Shown piece by piece: positions 15,385 through 28,749 of a DNA stretch of 64,000 nt; the first letter of the stretch is position 1, and every line of letters starts with the position of its first letter. The position numbers were made by a program, and so were the translations under genes. Source of the stretch: Marasmius tenuissimus (taxonomy: Eukaryota > Basidiomycota > Agaricomycetes > Agaricales > Marasmiaceae). The notes under the pieces are model-generated. The model was not told where the DNA came from and ran no database searches. It saw only the letters and a list, made by a program, of their open reading frames with translations. The stretch is from NCBI GenBank assembly GCA_029532415.1, contig JAQOTA010000058.1, positions 434,001 through 498,000 on the forward strand. The letters run 5' to 3'.

Positions 15385-15455
15385 CGCCTATATTTATATA
15401 CAGTATAGGCGTGCCCTGACAATCGCAAGCGATGTCCAAGTAGAGGCGCGCCTAT
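15385..15455 (+). promoter_or_regulatory. Competing stem-loop segments A-B-C in the 3' flank of barrel gene 1
   Basis: CGCCTATA (15385-15392) can pair perfectly with TATAGGCG (15404-15411). The same central segment can instead pair with CGCCTAT (15449-15455). Inside the second loop ATCGC-AA-GCGAT (about 15422-15433) forms a further small hairpin flanked by GAC/GTC. The element begins 45 nt after the stop codon, so it is probably in the 3' UTR. A switching or processing role is inference. Confidence 0.45.
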
Positions 15456-15467
15456 GATCTATCCCTC

Positions 15468-15533
15468 CGCCCAGACAATCCGCAGGCGACTGCATTCGAG
15501 AACAAAAGGTTCTCGAACGTGTTTGTCTGGGCG
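15468..15533 (+). promoter_or_regulatory. Nested hairpin (11-bp outer stem, 9-bp inner stem)
   Basis: Outer arms CGCCCAGACAA (15468-15478) and TTGTCTGGGCG (15523-15533) are perfect complements. Inner arms TTCGAGAAC (15495-15503) and GTTCTCGAA (15509-15517) are perfect around a 5-nt loop. It lies about 130-195 nt after the stop codon of barrel gene 1. It could be an mRNA 3' structure, a DNA-binding palindrome, or a relic of an inverted-repeat element. Confidence 0.5.
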
Positions 15534-16013
15534 CTGTCTCCCTCTCTCGGTTCACCGTGTTGTTTATTTTTATTGAACGTAAAGTTAGATGTTCAATTTA
15601 TAGAAATGTGTTTTATACTTACCAGTAGACAAAGGATGTAGAAGTGTTACTGATACTTGTAGTGTACCAGGATATCTAGAGTCGTACTTAGAAACAACCG
15701 AATTGTATCATTTCTTGTTTCGAACAGCGTTGAGTGATGAATCCAACACGAATTTTACACATGGCAGAGTGAATTAAAAAGTGTTGCAAGTTGAATTTGA
15801 ATTTGAAGTTGATCATACATGCCGGCCGAAATGACAGCGGGTGTTGTTTTTGTTTGTTCAAGGGTCGTCGTCAAACGACTCGGCCAAAAGTGTCCGGGAG
15901 CACCTTTTTCTTTCGTTGACCATTACCACCAGCGAACTCACTCACCTTCTCATATAAGGGATTTTAGTTCCCTCCTCACACTCTCTCAACTTCACTTTCC
16001 TTCTTATTCACGA

Positions 16014-17114
16014 ATGATTCTTGCTTCATTCATCGTCCCAGCCTTGCTGGCTTTGCCTGGCTTCGCTGGTAACTCCCACAACCACCGTCGTCACCATGCT
16101 CGTACTCCCAAAACCAACATCTCGAAGAGAGCCTTCGGCGGTCGGCTCACCTACTATCAGACTGGATTGTGAGTTGGGATTCACCGAATTTCTTTGACAG
16201 AATGGGCTCCCCTGATCGCCGTCCCTGTGTTTAATTTCCTGTTTACAGAGGCGCTTGTGGTGGCTACAACAATCCTAGTGATTTTGTGAGTCAAAAACAC
16301 TAATATATGATTGACGCTCGCTAACTAGCTTTCCAGATTGTTGCGTTGAACTCGGCAGTGCGTATTTTGATTTTCAGATGCTTTCGGTAAGGCCTGGTCA
16401 TTGATGTGAGGTCCTGTGCAGCAATACGGTGGAGGTTATCCCGGTCCCAACTGTGGAAAACATATCACCATTTCTTACGGTGGCAAGACTCATGATGCCA
16501 CAATTGTCGACGAGGTCAGTCATATCAGGTTGAATGCATGTCGAAAATGTGTCTGAAACGTGCTGCAGTGCCCTACTTGCGACCATGGAGATTTGGACTT
16601 GTCCCAGAGTCTTTTCGAGTTCTTCGCTCCTACCTCTGTCGGAGTGTTGCAAGCCGAATGGTGGTTCAACGACGGCAGCGGTGGAGGAGGAGGACAGCAG
16701 CCACCACCCCCTACTACCACGGAGGCTCCTCCTCCTCCTCCCACCACCACGGAGGCTCCCCCTCCTCCTCCCACTACTACGGAAGCTCCTCCCCCGCCCC
16801 CCGAGACGACGACGACGACTCATCATGAGGAGCCCACGACCACGACTCACGAGGAGACCACATCCACCAGCGAGACGACCACGTCAAGTTCGACCTCTGA
16901 GACTCCCACTACGACTTCGTCCGAGTCCTCGACTGCGACTTCCTCCACGGAGAGCAGTACCTCTGCTTCCTCCACCGCGGCCAGCTCCTCTGCAGCCCTG
17001 CCCACAGCCACTGGGAACTCTGTTGCTGTCGCCGAGAGTGTGCAGCAGGTCGGCGTAATGATTGCTGCTATCGCTGGCCTCAATCCTGGTCTCAAGCTCG
17101 AAGCTGCTACCTAA
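16014..17114 (+). CDS. Secreted double-psi beta-barrel (RlpA/barwin-like) protein with Pro/Thr-rich tail, copy 2
   Basis: Paralogue of the gene at 14354 in the same orientation. A signal peptide (MILASFIVPALLALPGFAG) and KR propeptide site are followed by GRLTYYQTGLGACGGYNNPS, FIVALNSAQYGGGYPG, ITISYGGKTHDATIVDECP and LDLSQSLFEFF. The barrel then joins a glycine linker, three 10-residue PPPPPTTTEA repeats and a long Ser/Thr/Glu stretch, ending in a weakly hydrophobic tail. The loop between FIVALNS and the second cysteine is longer than in copy 1 (YGGGYPGPNCGKH), and its tail is more acidic, so the copies have diverged. Introns fall at similar places in the barrel domain, supporting tandem duplication. 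Confidence 0.85.
16701..16803 (+). repeat. Coding minisatellite, 30-nt unit encoding PPPPPTTTEA
   Basis: Three near-identical tandem 30-nt units inside the second barrel gene encode the Pro/Thr linker. Such repeats expand and contract easily and probably set the length of the O-glycosylated stalk. Confidence 0.7.
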
Positions 17115-17643
17115 TAGCGTTTCAACGTTTTCGGCGTTTATCAGGATTTATCTGCGTGCTTGCTCTGTTTTTCCGGCCTTTCACGTTCACCTACGATACC
17201 CTCTGCCGATGAGCCTACGCTCTCCGTCTTTACCTCCCTTTTCTACGTATTATTTTACAATCTCTTGACTCCCCTACATATTGGTTTGGCTGCTCCGCCC
17301 TGGACTTGTACTGGTTACTCAGTTGATACTGGTTGGTACAAATGTCAATCACATTACTACAAGACGAGTTCGTCGCTATATACCCGAGTGAGAGTGATGA
17401 AGTATTTACGATGAAGACCAAGGAAAGTACGGAGTAGGTATGTGTCAAGAAAGGGCTGTATGGACATCATCATGGGCATAAAGAGGTTTACAATTACAGG
17501 TACATGAGGAGAATGCGAGGCCAGTAAAGATTTGGGGTATGGTGCATGTGAAGTTAACGGTGATTATATGCAGAATGAGAGTCTGAATTTGTGGGACTAG
17601 AAAAGAAGGAAGAGTCCAATGCAAAAGGGTCGGCCCGAGGTTT
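17115..17643. other. Convergent intergenic region
   Basis: 3' flanks of barrel gene 2 (+) and the unrecognised minus-strand gene. No coding, RNA or repeat signal that I can support; the hairpins found after barrel gene 1 are not repeated here. Confidence 0.5.
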
Positions 17644-18788
17644 TCAGTGGTGGAAGCAAGGGACCAAGAACACGTCTAGACCGTGCTCTTTAATCCACTG
17701 AAGTGAGACGCGTTTTCTCGACTTCTTGATTGAGCGGGCCAGGGACGAGCGACTAGGATGCATGATCCCCTGAAGCGCTTCTAGCCCCTGTTCACGTACC
17801 GCAAGGTACTCCCGGACGTTCACGAACGCCTGCGACTTGAGAATTGCTTTAGCCGACGTTACCGAGGACGGAACAGAGGTAGACAGGCCCAGTTCAATGA
17901 TGATGGACTGCAGGAACGTCAAACGACCCGAGGTGTTATTGTACTCGTCCGGATTGGTGAGGAACCTGGAAAAATATTTTGTGCGATGGGTAAGTTACAT
18001 GTTTCATTGTCAAGCTCGACCACGCCCGTATCAGGCAAGCAGAAATACACTCACAGGGTAATGAATTGAACGGCCTCCTCGTAGACAGATATCTGGCTAC
18101 CGATGTCAGACTCGGAGGCACAGTCATCGACAGCGCTCTCGGAAAAGTCGTCGACGATGGGACGTTCTCCGAGACCAGACTGTGATGCCCTCTTGGACTT
18201 CTTCTTTCCTCCCCTCTTCTTTCGACGGCTAGGTGAAGGCGGTTTCAACAGACCCACGGAAGAGTGGGAAGGACTAGGCCTAGAGTGGCCACCAACTTTC
18301 ACAGCGACAGAGGAACCACTGCTCCCGACCGGGGTCCCTCGAACAACATCACTATCATCACTATCATCACTGCAAGTCCCCTGCGAGACAGAGTCATCAC
18401 TCAGTGAGAAACGTGCGAGGCTCGTACTGAGTGAAGTCGGTGTGCTCGAGTTGGTCGGGTGGCTGTGATGACAGTTATGCGGTGCCGCCGGGCTAGAGCG
18501 TTGATTGCCACTGCTATGGGGTACCCCAGATTGACGACGTCGGCTCAGTACGACGAAATCGTCCTCGGAATCGTCTTCAGTGCTGCTGCTAGACTCGACT
18601 GCAGCAGATACTCGGCGATGGCGTGCCACTGTCCATACGATTTCCTCTTCCGAATCACTCTGAGCGGCTAGATCTGAAATTGTCGACGAGCGAGATCGAG
18701 GAGATGAGACTACGAGGTCAAATGAGGATGTAGACGTGTTGGTAAATGTGGGAGAAGGCAGGGGTTCAGAAGGGAGTGTGGTGGCCAT
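17644..18788 (-). CDS. Unrecognised protein with Ser-rich N-terminus and conserved helical C-terminus
   Basis: I do not recognise a named family. The N-terminal two thirds are low complexity: Ser-rich, with acidic runs (DDSDDSD) and a basic patch RRKKRGGKKKSKR that could be a nuclear localisation signal. After one intron (GTGAGT...TTCCAG) the C-terminal exon is ordered and looks conserved: FLTNPDEYNNTSGRLTFLQS, IIIELGLS, AKAILKSQAFVNVREYLAVR and SRKRVSLQWIKEHGLDVFLV. The intron joins QFITL to FLTNP in frame, which supports both exons. A nuclear role is only suggested by the basic patch. Confidence 0.65.
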
Positions 18789-19133
18789 AGTGAGTACTGA
18801 TGTCGAAGTACACTTCGACGTCTAATAGTACTTAGGAAATGAACAGGTAGTATGTGGATCGTGCTGCGGAGATCACTAGAAATGTGTGGGGAAGCGATTA
18901 TAAGGGAGCGCAGAATCGGACAAGAAACGAGGAAGATGGAAGTCAGAAGCCAAGGACGGGTTGCCTGCGACATGCAGGACCCCACGTTACTTTAACATTT
19001 GACTTCGGGCAGGCGGGCGGGCTTAGGGGCTATTTATTTTCCTTGCCGCATTTTCAATTGATCACTATACCCTCTCCTCGCAAATACTTGACAGTGAACA
19101 ACATCATCAATCGGTTTCGAAGGGTTCCCTGTT
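18789..19133. other. Intergenic, promoter of the unrecognised gene and 3' flank of FMP25
   Basis: About 345 bp; a GC-rich block around 19,008-19,030 and C/T-rich stretches only. No gene supported. Confidence 0.45.
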
Positions 19134-21231
19134 TCAATCAACGATTTTCCAGTACACGGCACTATTGCAGTACCCAGTCACCGGCTCCTGTTCAACTACG
19201 ACACCTCGTTTCCATCTCTTCCCTCGCAGATCTTTGACCTCTTTAGCCTTGATCCTCTGTAGCATCACCCGCTCTCCACCCGCGTTTTGCATGACAACGG
19301 GCACCGCCATACTCGCTTTTTTCCCATTCCCCAATTCAGAATCGTAGTTCTTGCCCCAAGCGAGGAGATCTCGCTCACCCCCAAGGGGCTCCAAGCTTAA
19401 CAAGACGTGCCCTGTCGGCGAAACCGATATCGAGTGCGGAGGAATAGCCTGAAGCGTACGTGTTTTATCGTTGTCTGAACAAAAGGTAGCGATCAGTTCG
19501 TGTACCTGGATATGGTCAAAGAAAGCCTTACATTCTGTCAGTTCACTGACATTGCGCGCACGTACAGGCGCTCCTTGTCCGTTACTGAAGATGTTGTTAC
19601 CAAGTCCACCCCATTGACCGTTTCCGCACATCATCACGTCGACCGTGGAAGGTGACGGTCCCGTCACTCGTTCAACAGTATAGCAAGTAAGATCACCGCC
19701 TGTGTGACACTTGAATCAGCCGCGATTTCTTACATTCGTGCGGTGGAACGTACCTGCAGTAACTTTGAGGCACTTGCTTTGTGCTCTCGGAGAAACGGAC
19801 TTCCACAAAGCAACCTCAGAGGGAACGGTGATGGTGTCCATCGTCACATTGCTACCAAGGCCGATTTGTCTGGAGGAAGTCAGTTAAAATCAATATTTTG
19901 TTTTTTTTTTTGTTTCTGCATAACACATACCCAAATTCGTTCGCACCCCATCCGAGAACACGGCTTGTCTCAGTCAAAGCGAAACTAGTGCGCCCGCCGG
20001 CCACGAGCTGCTTGACCTTGAGACCTTTCAAAGACGGTATCTCGAAAGCTGTAGGACAGAACCCAATTGAACTGTCATCGACTTGAGATAGGATGTTTTT
20101 CTCGGGGTTCGTGCCGTCCTTTTTCGACTCCCGAATGGCGGGCGTAGATTTGGCGTAAGGATCGGCAAGGGACTTAGGTATGAGTTCGATGGTCGCTGTC
20201 TCAGAGTCCTGGCTGCTGCTCCCAGTTGCAGAGGCCTGGGGTAGCTGTATTTTTCTTATCCCTAGCTGCCCGTAAGCATTGGCTTCCTTTGTAATGGGGT
20301 GTGCAAATGCTTTCCCAGACGAGGTAAGAGCAAGGAGATGGTGATCTCCAGCAGAGATTGAGGTGAATCTTGAGAAAGCTCAGGGCGTGTCATTCCAAAC
20401 ACGAAAACAAGAAACCCACTTTTCGCCCCACGCAAATGAATCTTTGGGCAGTATTTCAACGAAGGGAGAGGGTCTCTCGCCCAAACCTATAGCCTTCTTC
20501 CACCAAGGTGATTGCGTGTGTAATACTGGTATTTGTTGGGATTCAGAGGCGGCAAGCACATATATCTTCCCAGATGATGACAACGCATATAGTCGTGTTT
20601 CCGAGAGTTGAATTTGGACTATGTCCTGCATAAGATAGAATGGGACCTCAGAAGAAGTCTCATTTTGGAATTCTGACGATGAGGCAGACGTACCTTCCCG
20701 CTGAGAGTTCTACATGGTTTGTTCTGTTCCTTGCTGAATCCTTCACCCCATTGGTAGACATCCCCGCGAGCATCAATGCAGGCAGCGTGCGTTTTGTGTA
20801 AAGCCAGATCCCGAAGCGCGACGTCGTTCAGCCATTCGGCAGCTTGAGGTAGACGTAAAATATCAGTCTCTGAGTCTTTTGACAACACCTGAGATCTTTT
20901 GAAGGCATTAGAACTTTCAATAGCATATGGAAGGCATGTTTACTCACCTGTTCGACCCCCATACAAAAGTCTGCAGGACGTCCGTCTGACTGAGAGGTGT
21001 GGATTTGGTCGGCTGCACAGTATCAAAGCCCTTTGACGGGATTGTCTTAGAGAAGTTTGAGGGTTCCGCATCGTTCTGCACGACCCTTTGTGCGCCTGAG
21101 TAAATGACTATGGCGGTAGCTACTGCGGCAGAGGCCGCGAAGCCAAGTCGGGGTGTTGTTTTGGCATTACGCGCCGCCGTTTGGAGACTCCGCGAACATA
21201 TTCGTATTGGAGACTGAACCCTTCTCAGCAT
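19134..21231 (-). CDS. FMP25: FMP25-like mitochondrial RCC1-repeat protein
   Basis: Yeast Fmp25 is an inner-membrane protein needed early in assembly of respiratory complex III. The chosen start MLRRVQSPIRICSRSLQTAA is a basic, Ser/Arg-rich presequence followed by one membrane helix (LGFAASAAVATAIVIYSG). The rest is RCC1/BLIP-II-type beta-propeller repeats: FVWGSNR, LALHKTHAACIDARGDVYQW, LYALSSSGKIYVLAAS, LVAGGRTSFALTETSRVLGW, NEFGQIGLG, MMCGNGQWGGLGNN and LLAWGKNYDSELGNGKK. Several introns keep frame. An upstream in-frame GTG is ignored because the presequence marks the ATG. CBP4, another complex III assembly factor, lies 14 kb away. Confidence 0.85.
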
Positions 21232-21500
21232 AGAATCTGGGCAGTAGAAGAAGAGCAGCAAGGGAGGAAGGCGCGAAGTCGAGAGGGTTGAGTCGGAAAA
21301 GGCTAAGCTCAGACAATCCGGGAGTCGGGACGTCACTAGTTGGTCCGTGCGCCGGCTCAGAAATACGACTCATTTGAGTCAAAGCCAATCAACTTGCTCA
21401 AAATGTAACATAGGTGGTCCTAACCAACTTGACGCATTGGAACTCTTGTGAAATGACAGTTCAATTCATCTACAGGTAATGTCCAAGTACTAATAGATCC

Positions 21501-24083
21501 TCAACTCGATCTCGCAGACCCGACGCCCTTTTCTGCCAGCTCTTTGCTCCATTTCCTTAAAACATGTTTCATGATTTTGCCGCTTGCAGTCTTGGGCAAC
21601 TCATCTGGAGTATCTTCTCCAATGAACCAAACCCACGCAGGCGCATTCTATTCATAATAGCCAGGAATTACGGTTGACAATAGGGAAGAGGGGGGAAGAA
21701 TACTCACCTGTGGATTCATTCCTTGAGAGACAATTCGACGGACGTCCTCTCTAGTGATATTGCTTCCAGGTGCACGAACGATCCAGGCGCCGACCACTTC
21801 CCCGTAACGTTTATCTGGTACGGCAACAACAGCAGACTCACGAATGTCTGGGTTCGTGTGAAGCGTGTTCTCGATTTGTATCGGGAATAAGTTCTTGAGG
21901 ATTGACAAGACGAATGAGTATTGTAGGACCGCTGATGAGAACCAAAATGGACCTACCTCCCCTCCGCGGATGATAATGTCCTTGATTCTCCCTACGACTA
22001 TTGAAGCGAAAGTCAGTCCCCCACTTGGCGAGTTGAGTTCAAGACTTTTACTCACTTTTTATATATCCTTCCCCATCCAAGATTACCTCATCTCCGGTAT
22101 GCATCCAGAGGGTACCGTCCTCATCTTTCTTCATCACTCTGCTCGTTTGCGCCTCATCGTCCCAATAACTGTAGAAGGCCCTTCCATCAGTATCATCGAC
22201 GATTCACGAATGTAGCATAGGAAGGCATACCCCTTCTGTACCAAATACCCAGCAATGCATAATTCTCCTGGCTTACCGACAGGGACGATATTGCCTTCGG
22301 GATCGATGACTTTAGCTTTCACGTGAGGCTGGACCCTTCCACAGGTTTCTACCCGCTGAATAACGGGGTCGTCTGGTGTAGTTTGGAAAGATACTGGACT
22401 TGTCTCGGCTATTCCATGAGGTTTGTCAGTCGCTGTATGCCAGTCTAGTCCAAGCGCACTCAACTCATTCCGTATGCATTCGTCAGATCTCTCAAGTTGA
22501 GCTTAGCGATAAGCTGTTTCATGAGCTCGATGGGGACGGACGTCCCAGCAGCTATGCCAGTCCTGCGAAGCAGCGATGTTTAGAGCCGTGAACACGAAGC
22601 AAAAATGTAATGTCACTTTACCTCAGAGACCGCATATCGATACTTTCGCCCTCCTTCTGCCTCTTTTCCACCTCAGAAAGAACTCCCAGGAAGTGCGTCG
22701 GGACACCGTGTAGAGCCGTACACTTCTCCGCCACAACGGCGTCGACTATCGAAGGCGGATCGTATACCTCTGACGGATAAACAATCGAAGCGCCGTGAGC
22801 CCATGCAGCAAGATTGCCCAATACAAGGCGTGTATACGGAGAGGTTGTAAGTTGCTAGTGTCAAGATGGAAGGGGAAGTTACTCATCAAAGCAGTGGAAA
22901 AGTGGAGGGACGTTGCCTTCGATATTTCAGTCACAATTACGAACAATTGCAATGGAGCAGGGAGCACCACTCACAAACAATATCCTTGTCTGTCAGACGC
23001 ATGCAGCGGCCTATAGAAAGCGCGTTATTCAGGAGATTGTGATGCGTGAGCTGGACTGCCTTAGGCAACCCAGTTGTTCCACTTGGATTTTGGTTAATAT
23101 GGGCAGCATTAGGGCATGGGTGGCTACAATACCTTGTGAACTGCATGTTGACAACGTCGTCCTTCGTCAAAGACTCTGCTATACTCCATACGGTGTTTTT
23201 TTCCCGCGTATCCTCCCTCCAAAGCATCACTTCACGCCAGTCAATGATGGGCTTTATATCCAGCTTGGATAACTGGTCCCGATACGCGTCTTGGTTATCC
23301 ACGACGACCAGATTGCGTAGTTCTGGCAAGTTGGGATCTTGAATTTCACCCCGAGCAGAGTTCTTAAGGTCTGGGAGTTTCGACGCAAGCATTTCGAGGT
23401 AGGCAGAGGATCGGATTCGCGGAACGACAAAGAGGTGTTTCACTCCGACGATCCGTAAGGTAGATATCTGTTACCCAAGGTCAGTCTGAGGATCCCGCGA
23501 AGAGGAACCGTGAACTTGCCAATTCCTCGACTCGATACGCAGGATTTATCGTCACCAGAATGCTACCAATACGAGCGCAAGCCCATTGCAGCATGGCATA
23601 TGAACTGAACAGGCAGAATGAGTACATCCTGGAGCCAGTGGCCAACAGGCTCATGAAATCGTTGTCGCCATACCTGTTATTCCCCATAACGACACCGACT
23701 CGATCCCCCTTCTTTACTCCCAGCCCAATTAGTCCCCTCGCTAGTGAGTCGATATGCCTTTCGAACTCTTGGAAGTCCCATGCCAGGTGCGTTGAAACTT
23801 CTAGATTTCTCGACGGAGGTCCACCATGGGCGCGAGGTTTCTCGGCTCGGCATATTAACCCAGGCCTATTCCCATGCTTCCCTAGAATAACTTGTGTGAA
23901 GTATTCTGTGAAAGTTCGGTTGTCGAGGGCCGGTTGGAGTGGTCCTTGGACAGTTGACAAAGTCGACTCGGAATTAGAGCTTTGATGACGGCGTTGTTGG
24001 AAGCAGTTTGAGCTGCGAGACACATATGACAAGTTCCCGACGCCCACACCGAGGCTTCGTCTTACTTTCATCATCGTTCCCAT
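21501..24083 (-). CDS. Acyl-CoA synthetase (AMP-forming), ACSF2-like, probably mitochondrial
   Basis: Activates a carboxylic acid (likely medium-chain or branched fatty acid) to its CoA thioester via an acyl-adenylate. The N-terminus is basic with few acids ([10 protein letters not shown] ... QQRRHQSS), as in a mitochondrial presequence. ANL motifs in order: [18 protein letters not shown] opening helix, [35 protein letters not shown], the P-loop [62 protein letters not shown] and the C-terminal catalytic lysine in [17 protein letters not shown]. All catalytic motifs are present, and length (about 600 residues) fits the family. Contrast the degenerate ANL protein at 34858. The substrate cannot be read from the sequence. 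Confidence 0.88.
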
Positions 24084-24289
24084 ATCCAGAGTTCAAACGT
24101 TTAAACTTGAGAACGGGAGTCACCGGATAGAGCTGACCCTTGAGGCGAACAATACTAGACATTCTGGCGGGAACTGAGAGTATGATGAGGTCATGTGGAC
24201 CGGGAAAACAAGAATTAAAAGCCGTTCGTAGTTCCGGCATCCGCAAACTATCTACAGTATCTGACCTCGTACGACAAAAAACTAGAGCC

Positions 24290-27310
<3,021 letters not shown>

Positions 27311-27486
27311 GGAGCTAGTAGGAGATGTAATATAGAGCCCTGTTTGTTGTTACTGTTACGGTGGTCGGCGGTGAAGGCACATATGCGTCGAGCTGGGTGA
27401 AGGTGGTGGTATTGATCAAAGTGGGGATTATTATTAGTACACTGGTCTACGGTATGCTACACAAGCTCAACAAGCCCGATTCGTCT

Positions 27487-28234
27487 CTAAATTCGGGCAG
27501 CATAAGGCGGTTCCACCCAGACAGCCTCCAGGGAAGAGAAATTAGCACAGAGCAAGGAAATTTTGGATACCTCACTCACCAGAACCGATACGTTCTCCTC
27601 CCCATCCTTTCCAACAGTCCTCAATGTAGAGCCTCCTTGAATGCTTGGACTGTTCACATATCTCGAGACCGCTCCAAATTTGGCAGGGTCAATACCATAT
27701 TTTTGAACCAAGGCATCAACTTCCTCCTGCGTCCTAGCAGACTTGCGTCGATCCAAAAGTGTACTGAGTGTGGGTGCTGAAACTCTATTTCGCGCCGGAA
27801 TGGACGAGGATGCTTCCTGGTCTGCTCGGAGACGACTTTCTAACAGTTGACGGGATTTCTCGACCTAGAAGAAGGACGGATACGTGAACCCAAATGGCTC
27901 AACACGCACGAGACCGCGGACTAACATTGGCTGTTCGCATTAATTGCGGTGGTTGGTTCACATTCACGGGTCCTAGACGATTCAAATTTGCGAGAAGATG
28001 AGGATCTCTTGCATCCTGAGTGATTGCTATAGCAAGAGTTACCGTCAGTCATGCCAGAACTTCAGCCAAGCACCCAAGTCGAGGCGTACCTTCATCCTTC
28101 GTCTCACTCGCAAGTGGTCTCCCATTCCTTGTCTCGACATTCGAACGCGGAGGGGCTGGCCTGGATGCTGTCCAAGAGGGAACTTCTGAACGTTTGGGCA
28201 ATTTCCGTGCGGCTTTTGAACTTGCGCTTCCCAT
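27487..28234 (-). CDS. Small conserved protein with N-myristoylation-type start
   Basis: Function unknown to me. The start MGSASSKAARKLPKR matches an N-myristoylation signal (Gly2, Ser6) followed by a basic stretch, suggesting membrane attachment. Exons then give ARDPHLLANLNRLGPVNVNQ, KSRQLLESRLRADQEASSS, LSTLLDRRKSARTQEEVDAL and VQKYGIDPAKFGAVSRYVNS. Near the 3' end a 54-nt stretch starting GTGAGT with a TGCTAAT branch-like motif and ending GGAG is probably an intron, but as it is a multiple of three with no stop, retention would only insert 18 residues. The 3' end is about 180 bp from the VPS34 start, same strand. Confidence 0.65.
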
Positions 28235-28749
28235 GACTGATCGTCGGAAAACAAGAGTCGGCGCGGAAAAATCAAAGCGAGTTGGAAGATGGATTGCTTA
28301 GTTCTGCTGGATCTTTACATAGCTACGTATTGTATAACGATGCTGATACTATTCGAAGCCTGTCCGTTCTATTCAAATGGGTACCGGTGGAGTATCGTAT
28401 TTGACCCATCTTCTTGCATATCGTACTGTACAGGGGTGGAGGAGCAGACGAAAAGTCAAACGGAAAAAGACGAAGAGAAGAGAATACGAGCCATTCCACT
28501 GCACATTAATCCCAAAAGCGTATGCGTTTACGTTTTGCCCTGTTTTTGAATGTTCCGACGAAAAAAAATCATACACTTTCTCGAGGTGGGTATGTAGGGC
28601 AGAGATATCCCAGATATAAAGAACCAAATGCACCGACTAGCGTAGATAAATGTTGCGAGTCGGAATGAACGTAATATATAAAAAGGAAGTTGGTTTGAAT
28701 GAGCGACGTTCATGAAAGGTCGTGAGCGTTACGTTTTTCGCTGGACGAT
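28235..28749. other. Intergenic between the PUF gene 3' end and the small myristoylated-type gene
   Basis: Both flanking genes are on the minus strand. A/T-rich in part. No gene supported; it should hold the promoter of the downstream gene and the PUF mRNA 3' UTR. Confidence 0.5.

Larger units (their letters stand above)
15341..16013. other. 3' region of barrel gene 1 and promoter of barrel gene 2
   Basis: No gene. The first 200 bp hold the strong stem-loop elements listed separately. A TATA-like TATAAG is at 15953-15958, about 60 bp before the second ATG, followed by a C/T-rich leader. Confidence 0.5.

Noticed and set aside
16398..16850. Arg/Gly-rich open frames on the minus strand and Pro/Arg-rich plus-strand alternative frames in the barrel gene
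   Set aside because: Produced by the low-complexity Pro/Thr repeat read in other frames; similar shadows occur opposite both H1 tails.
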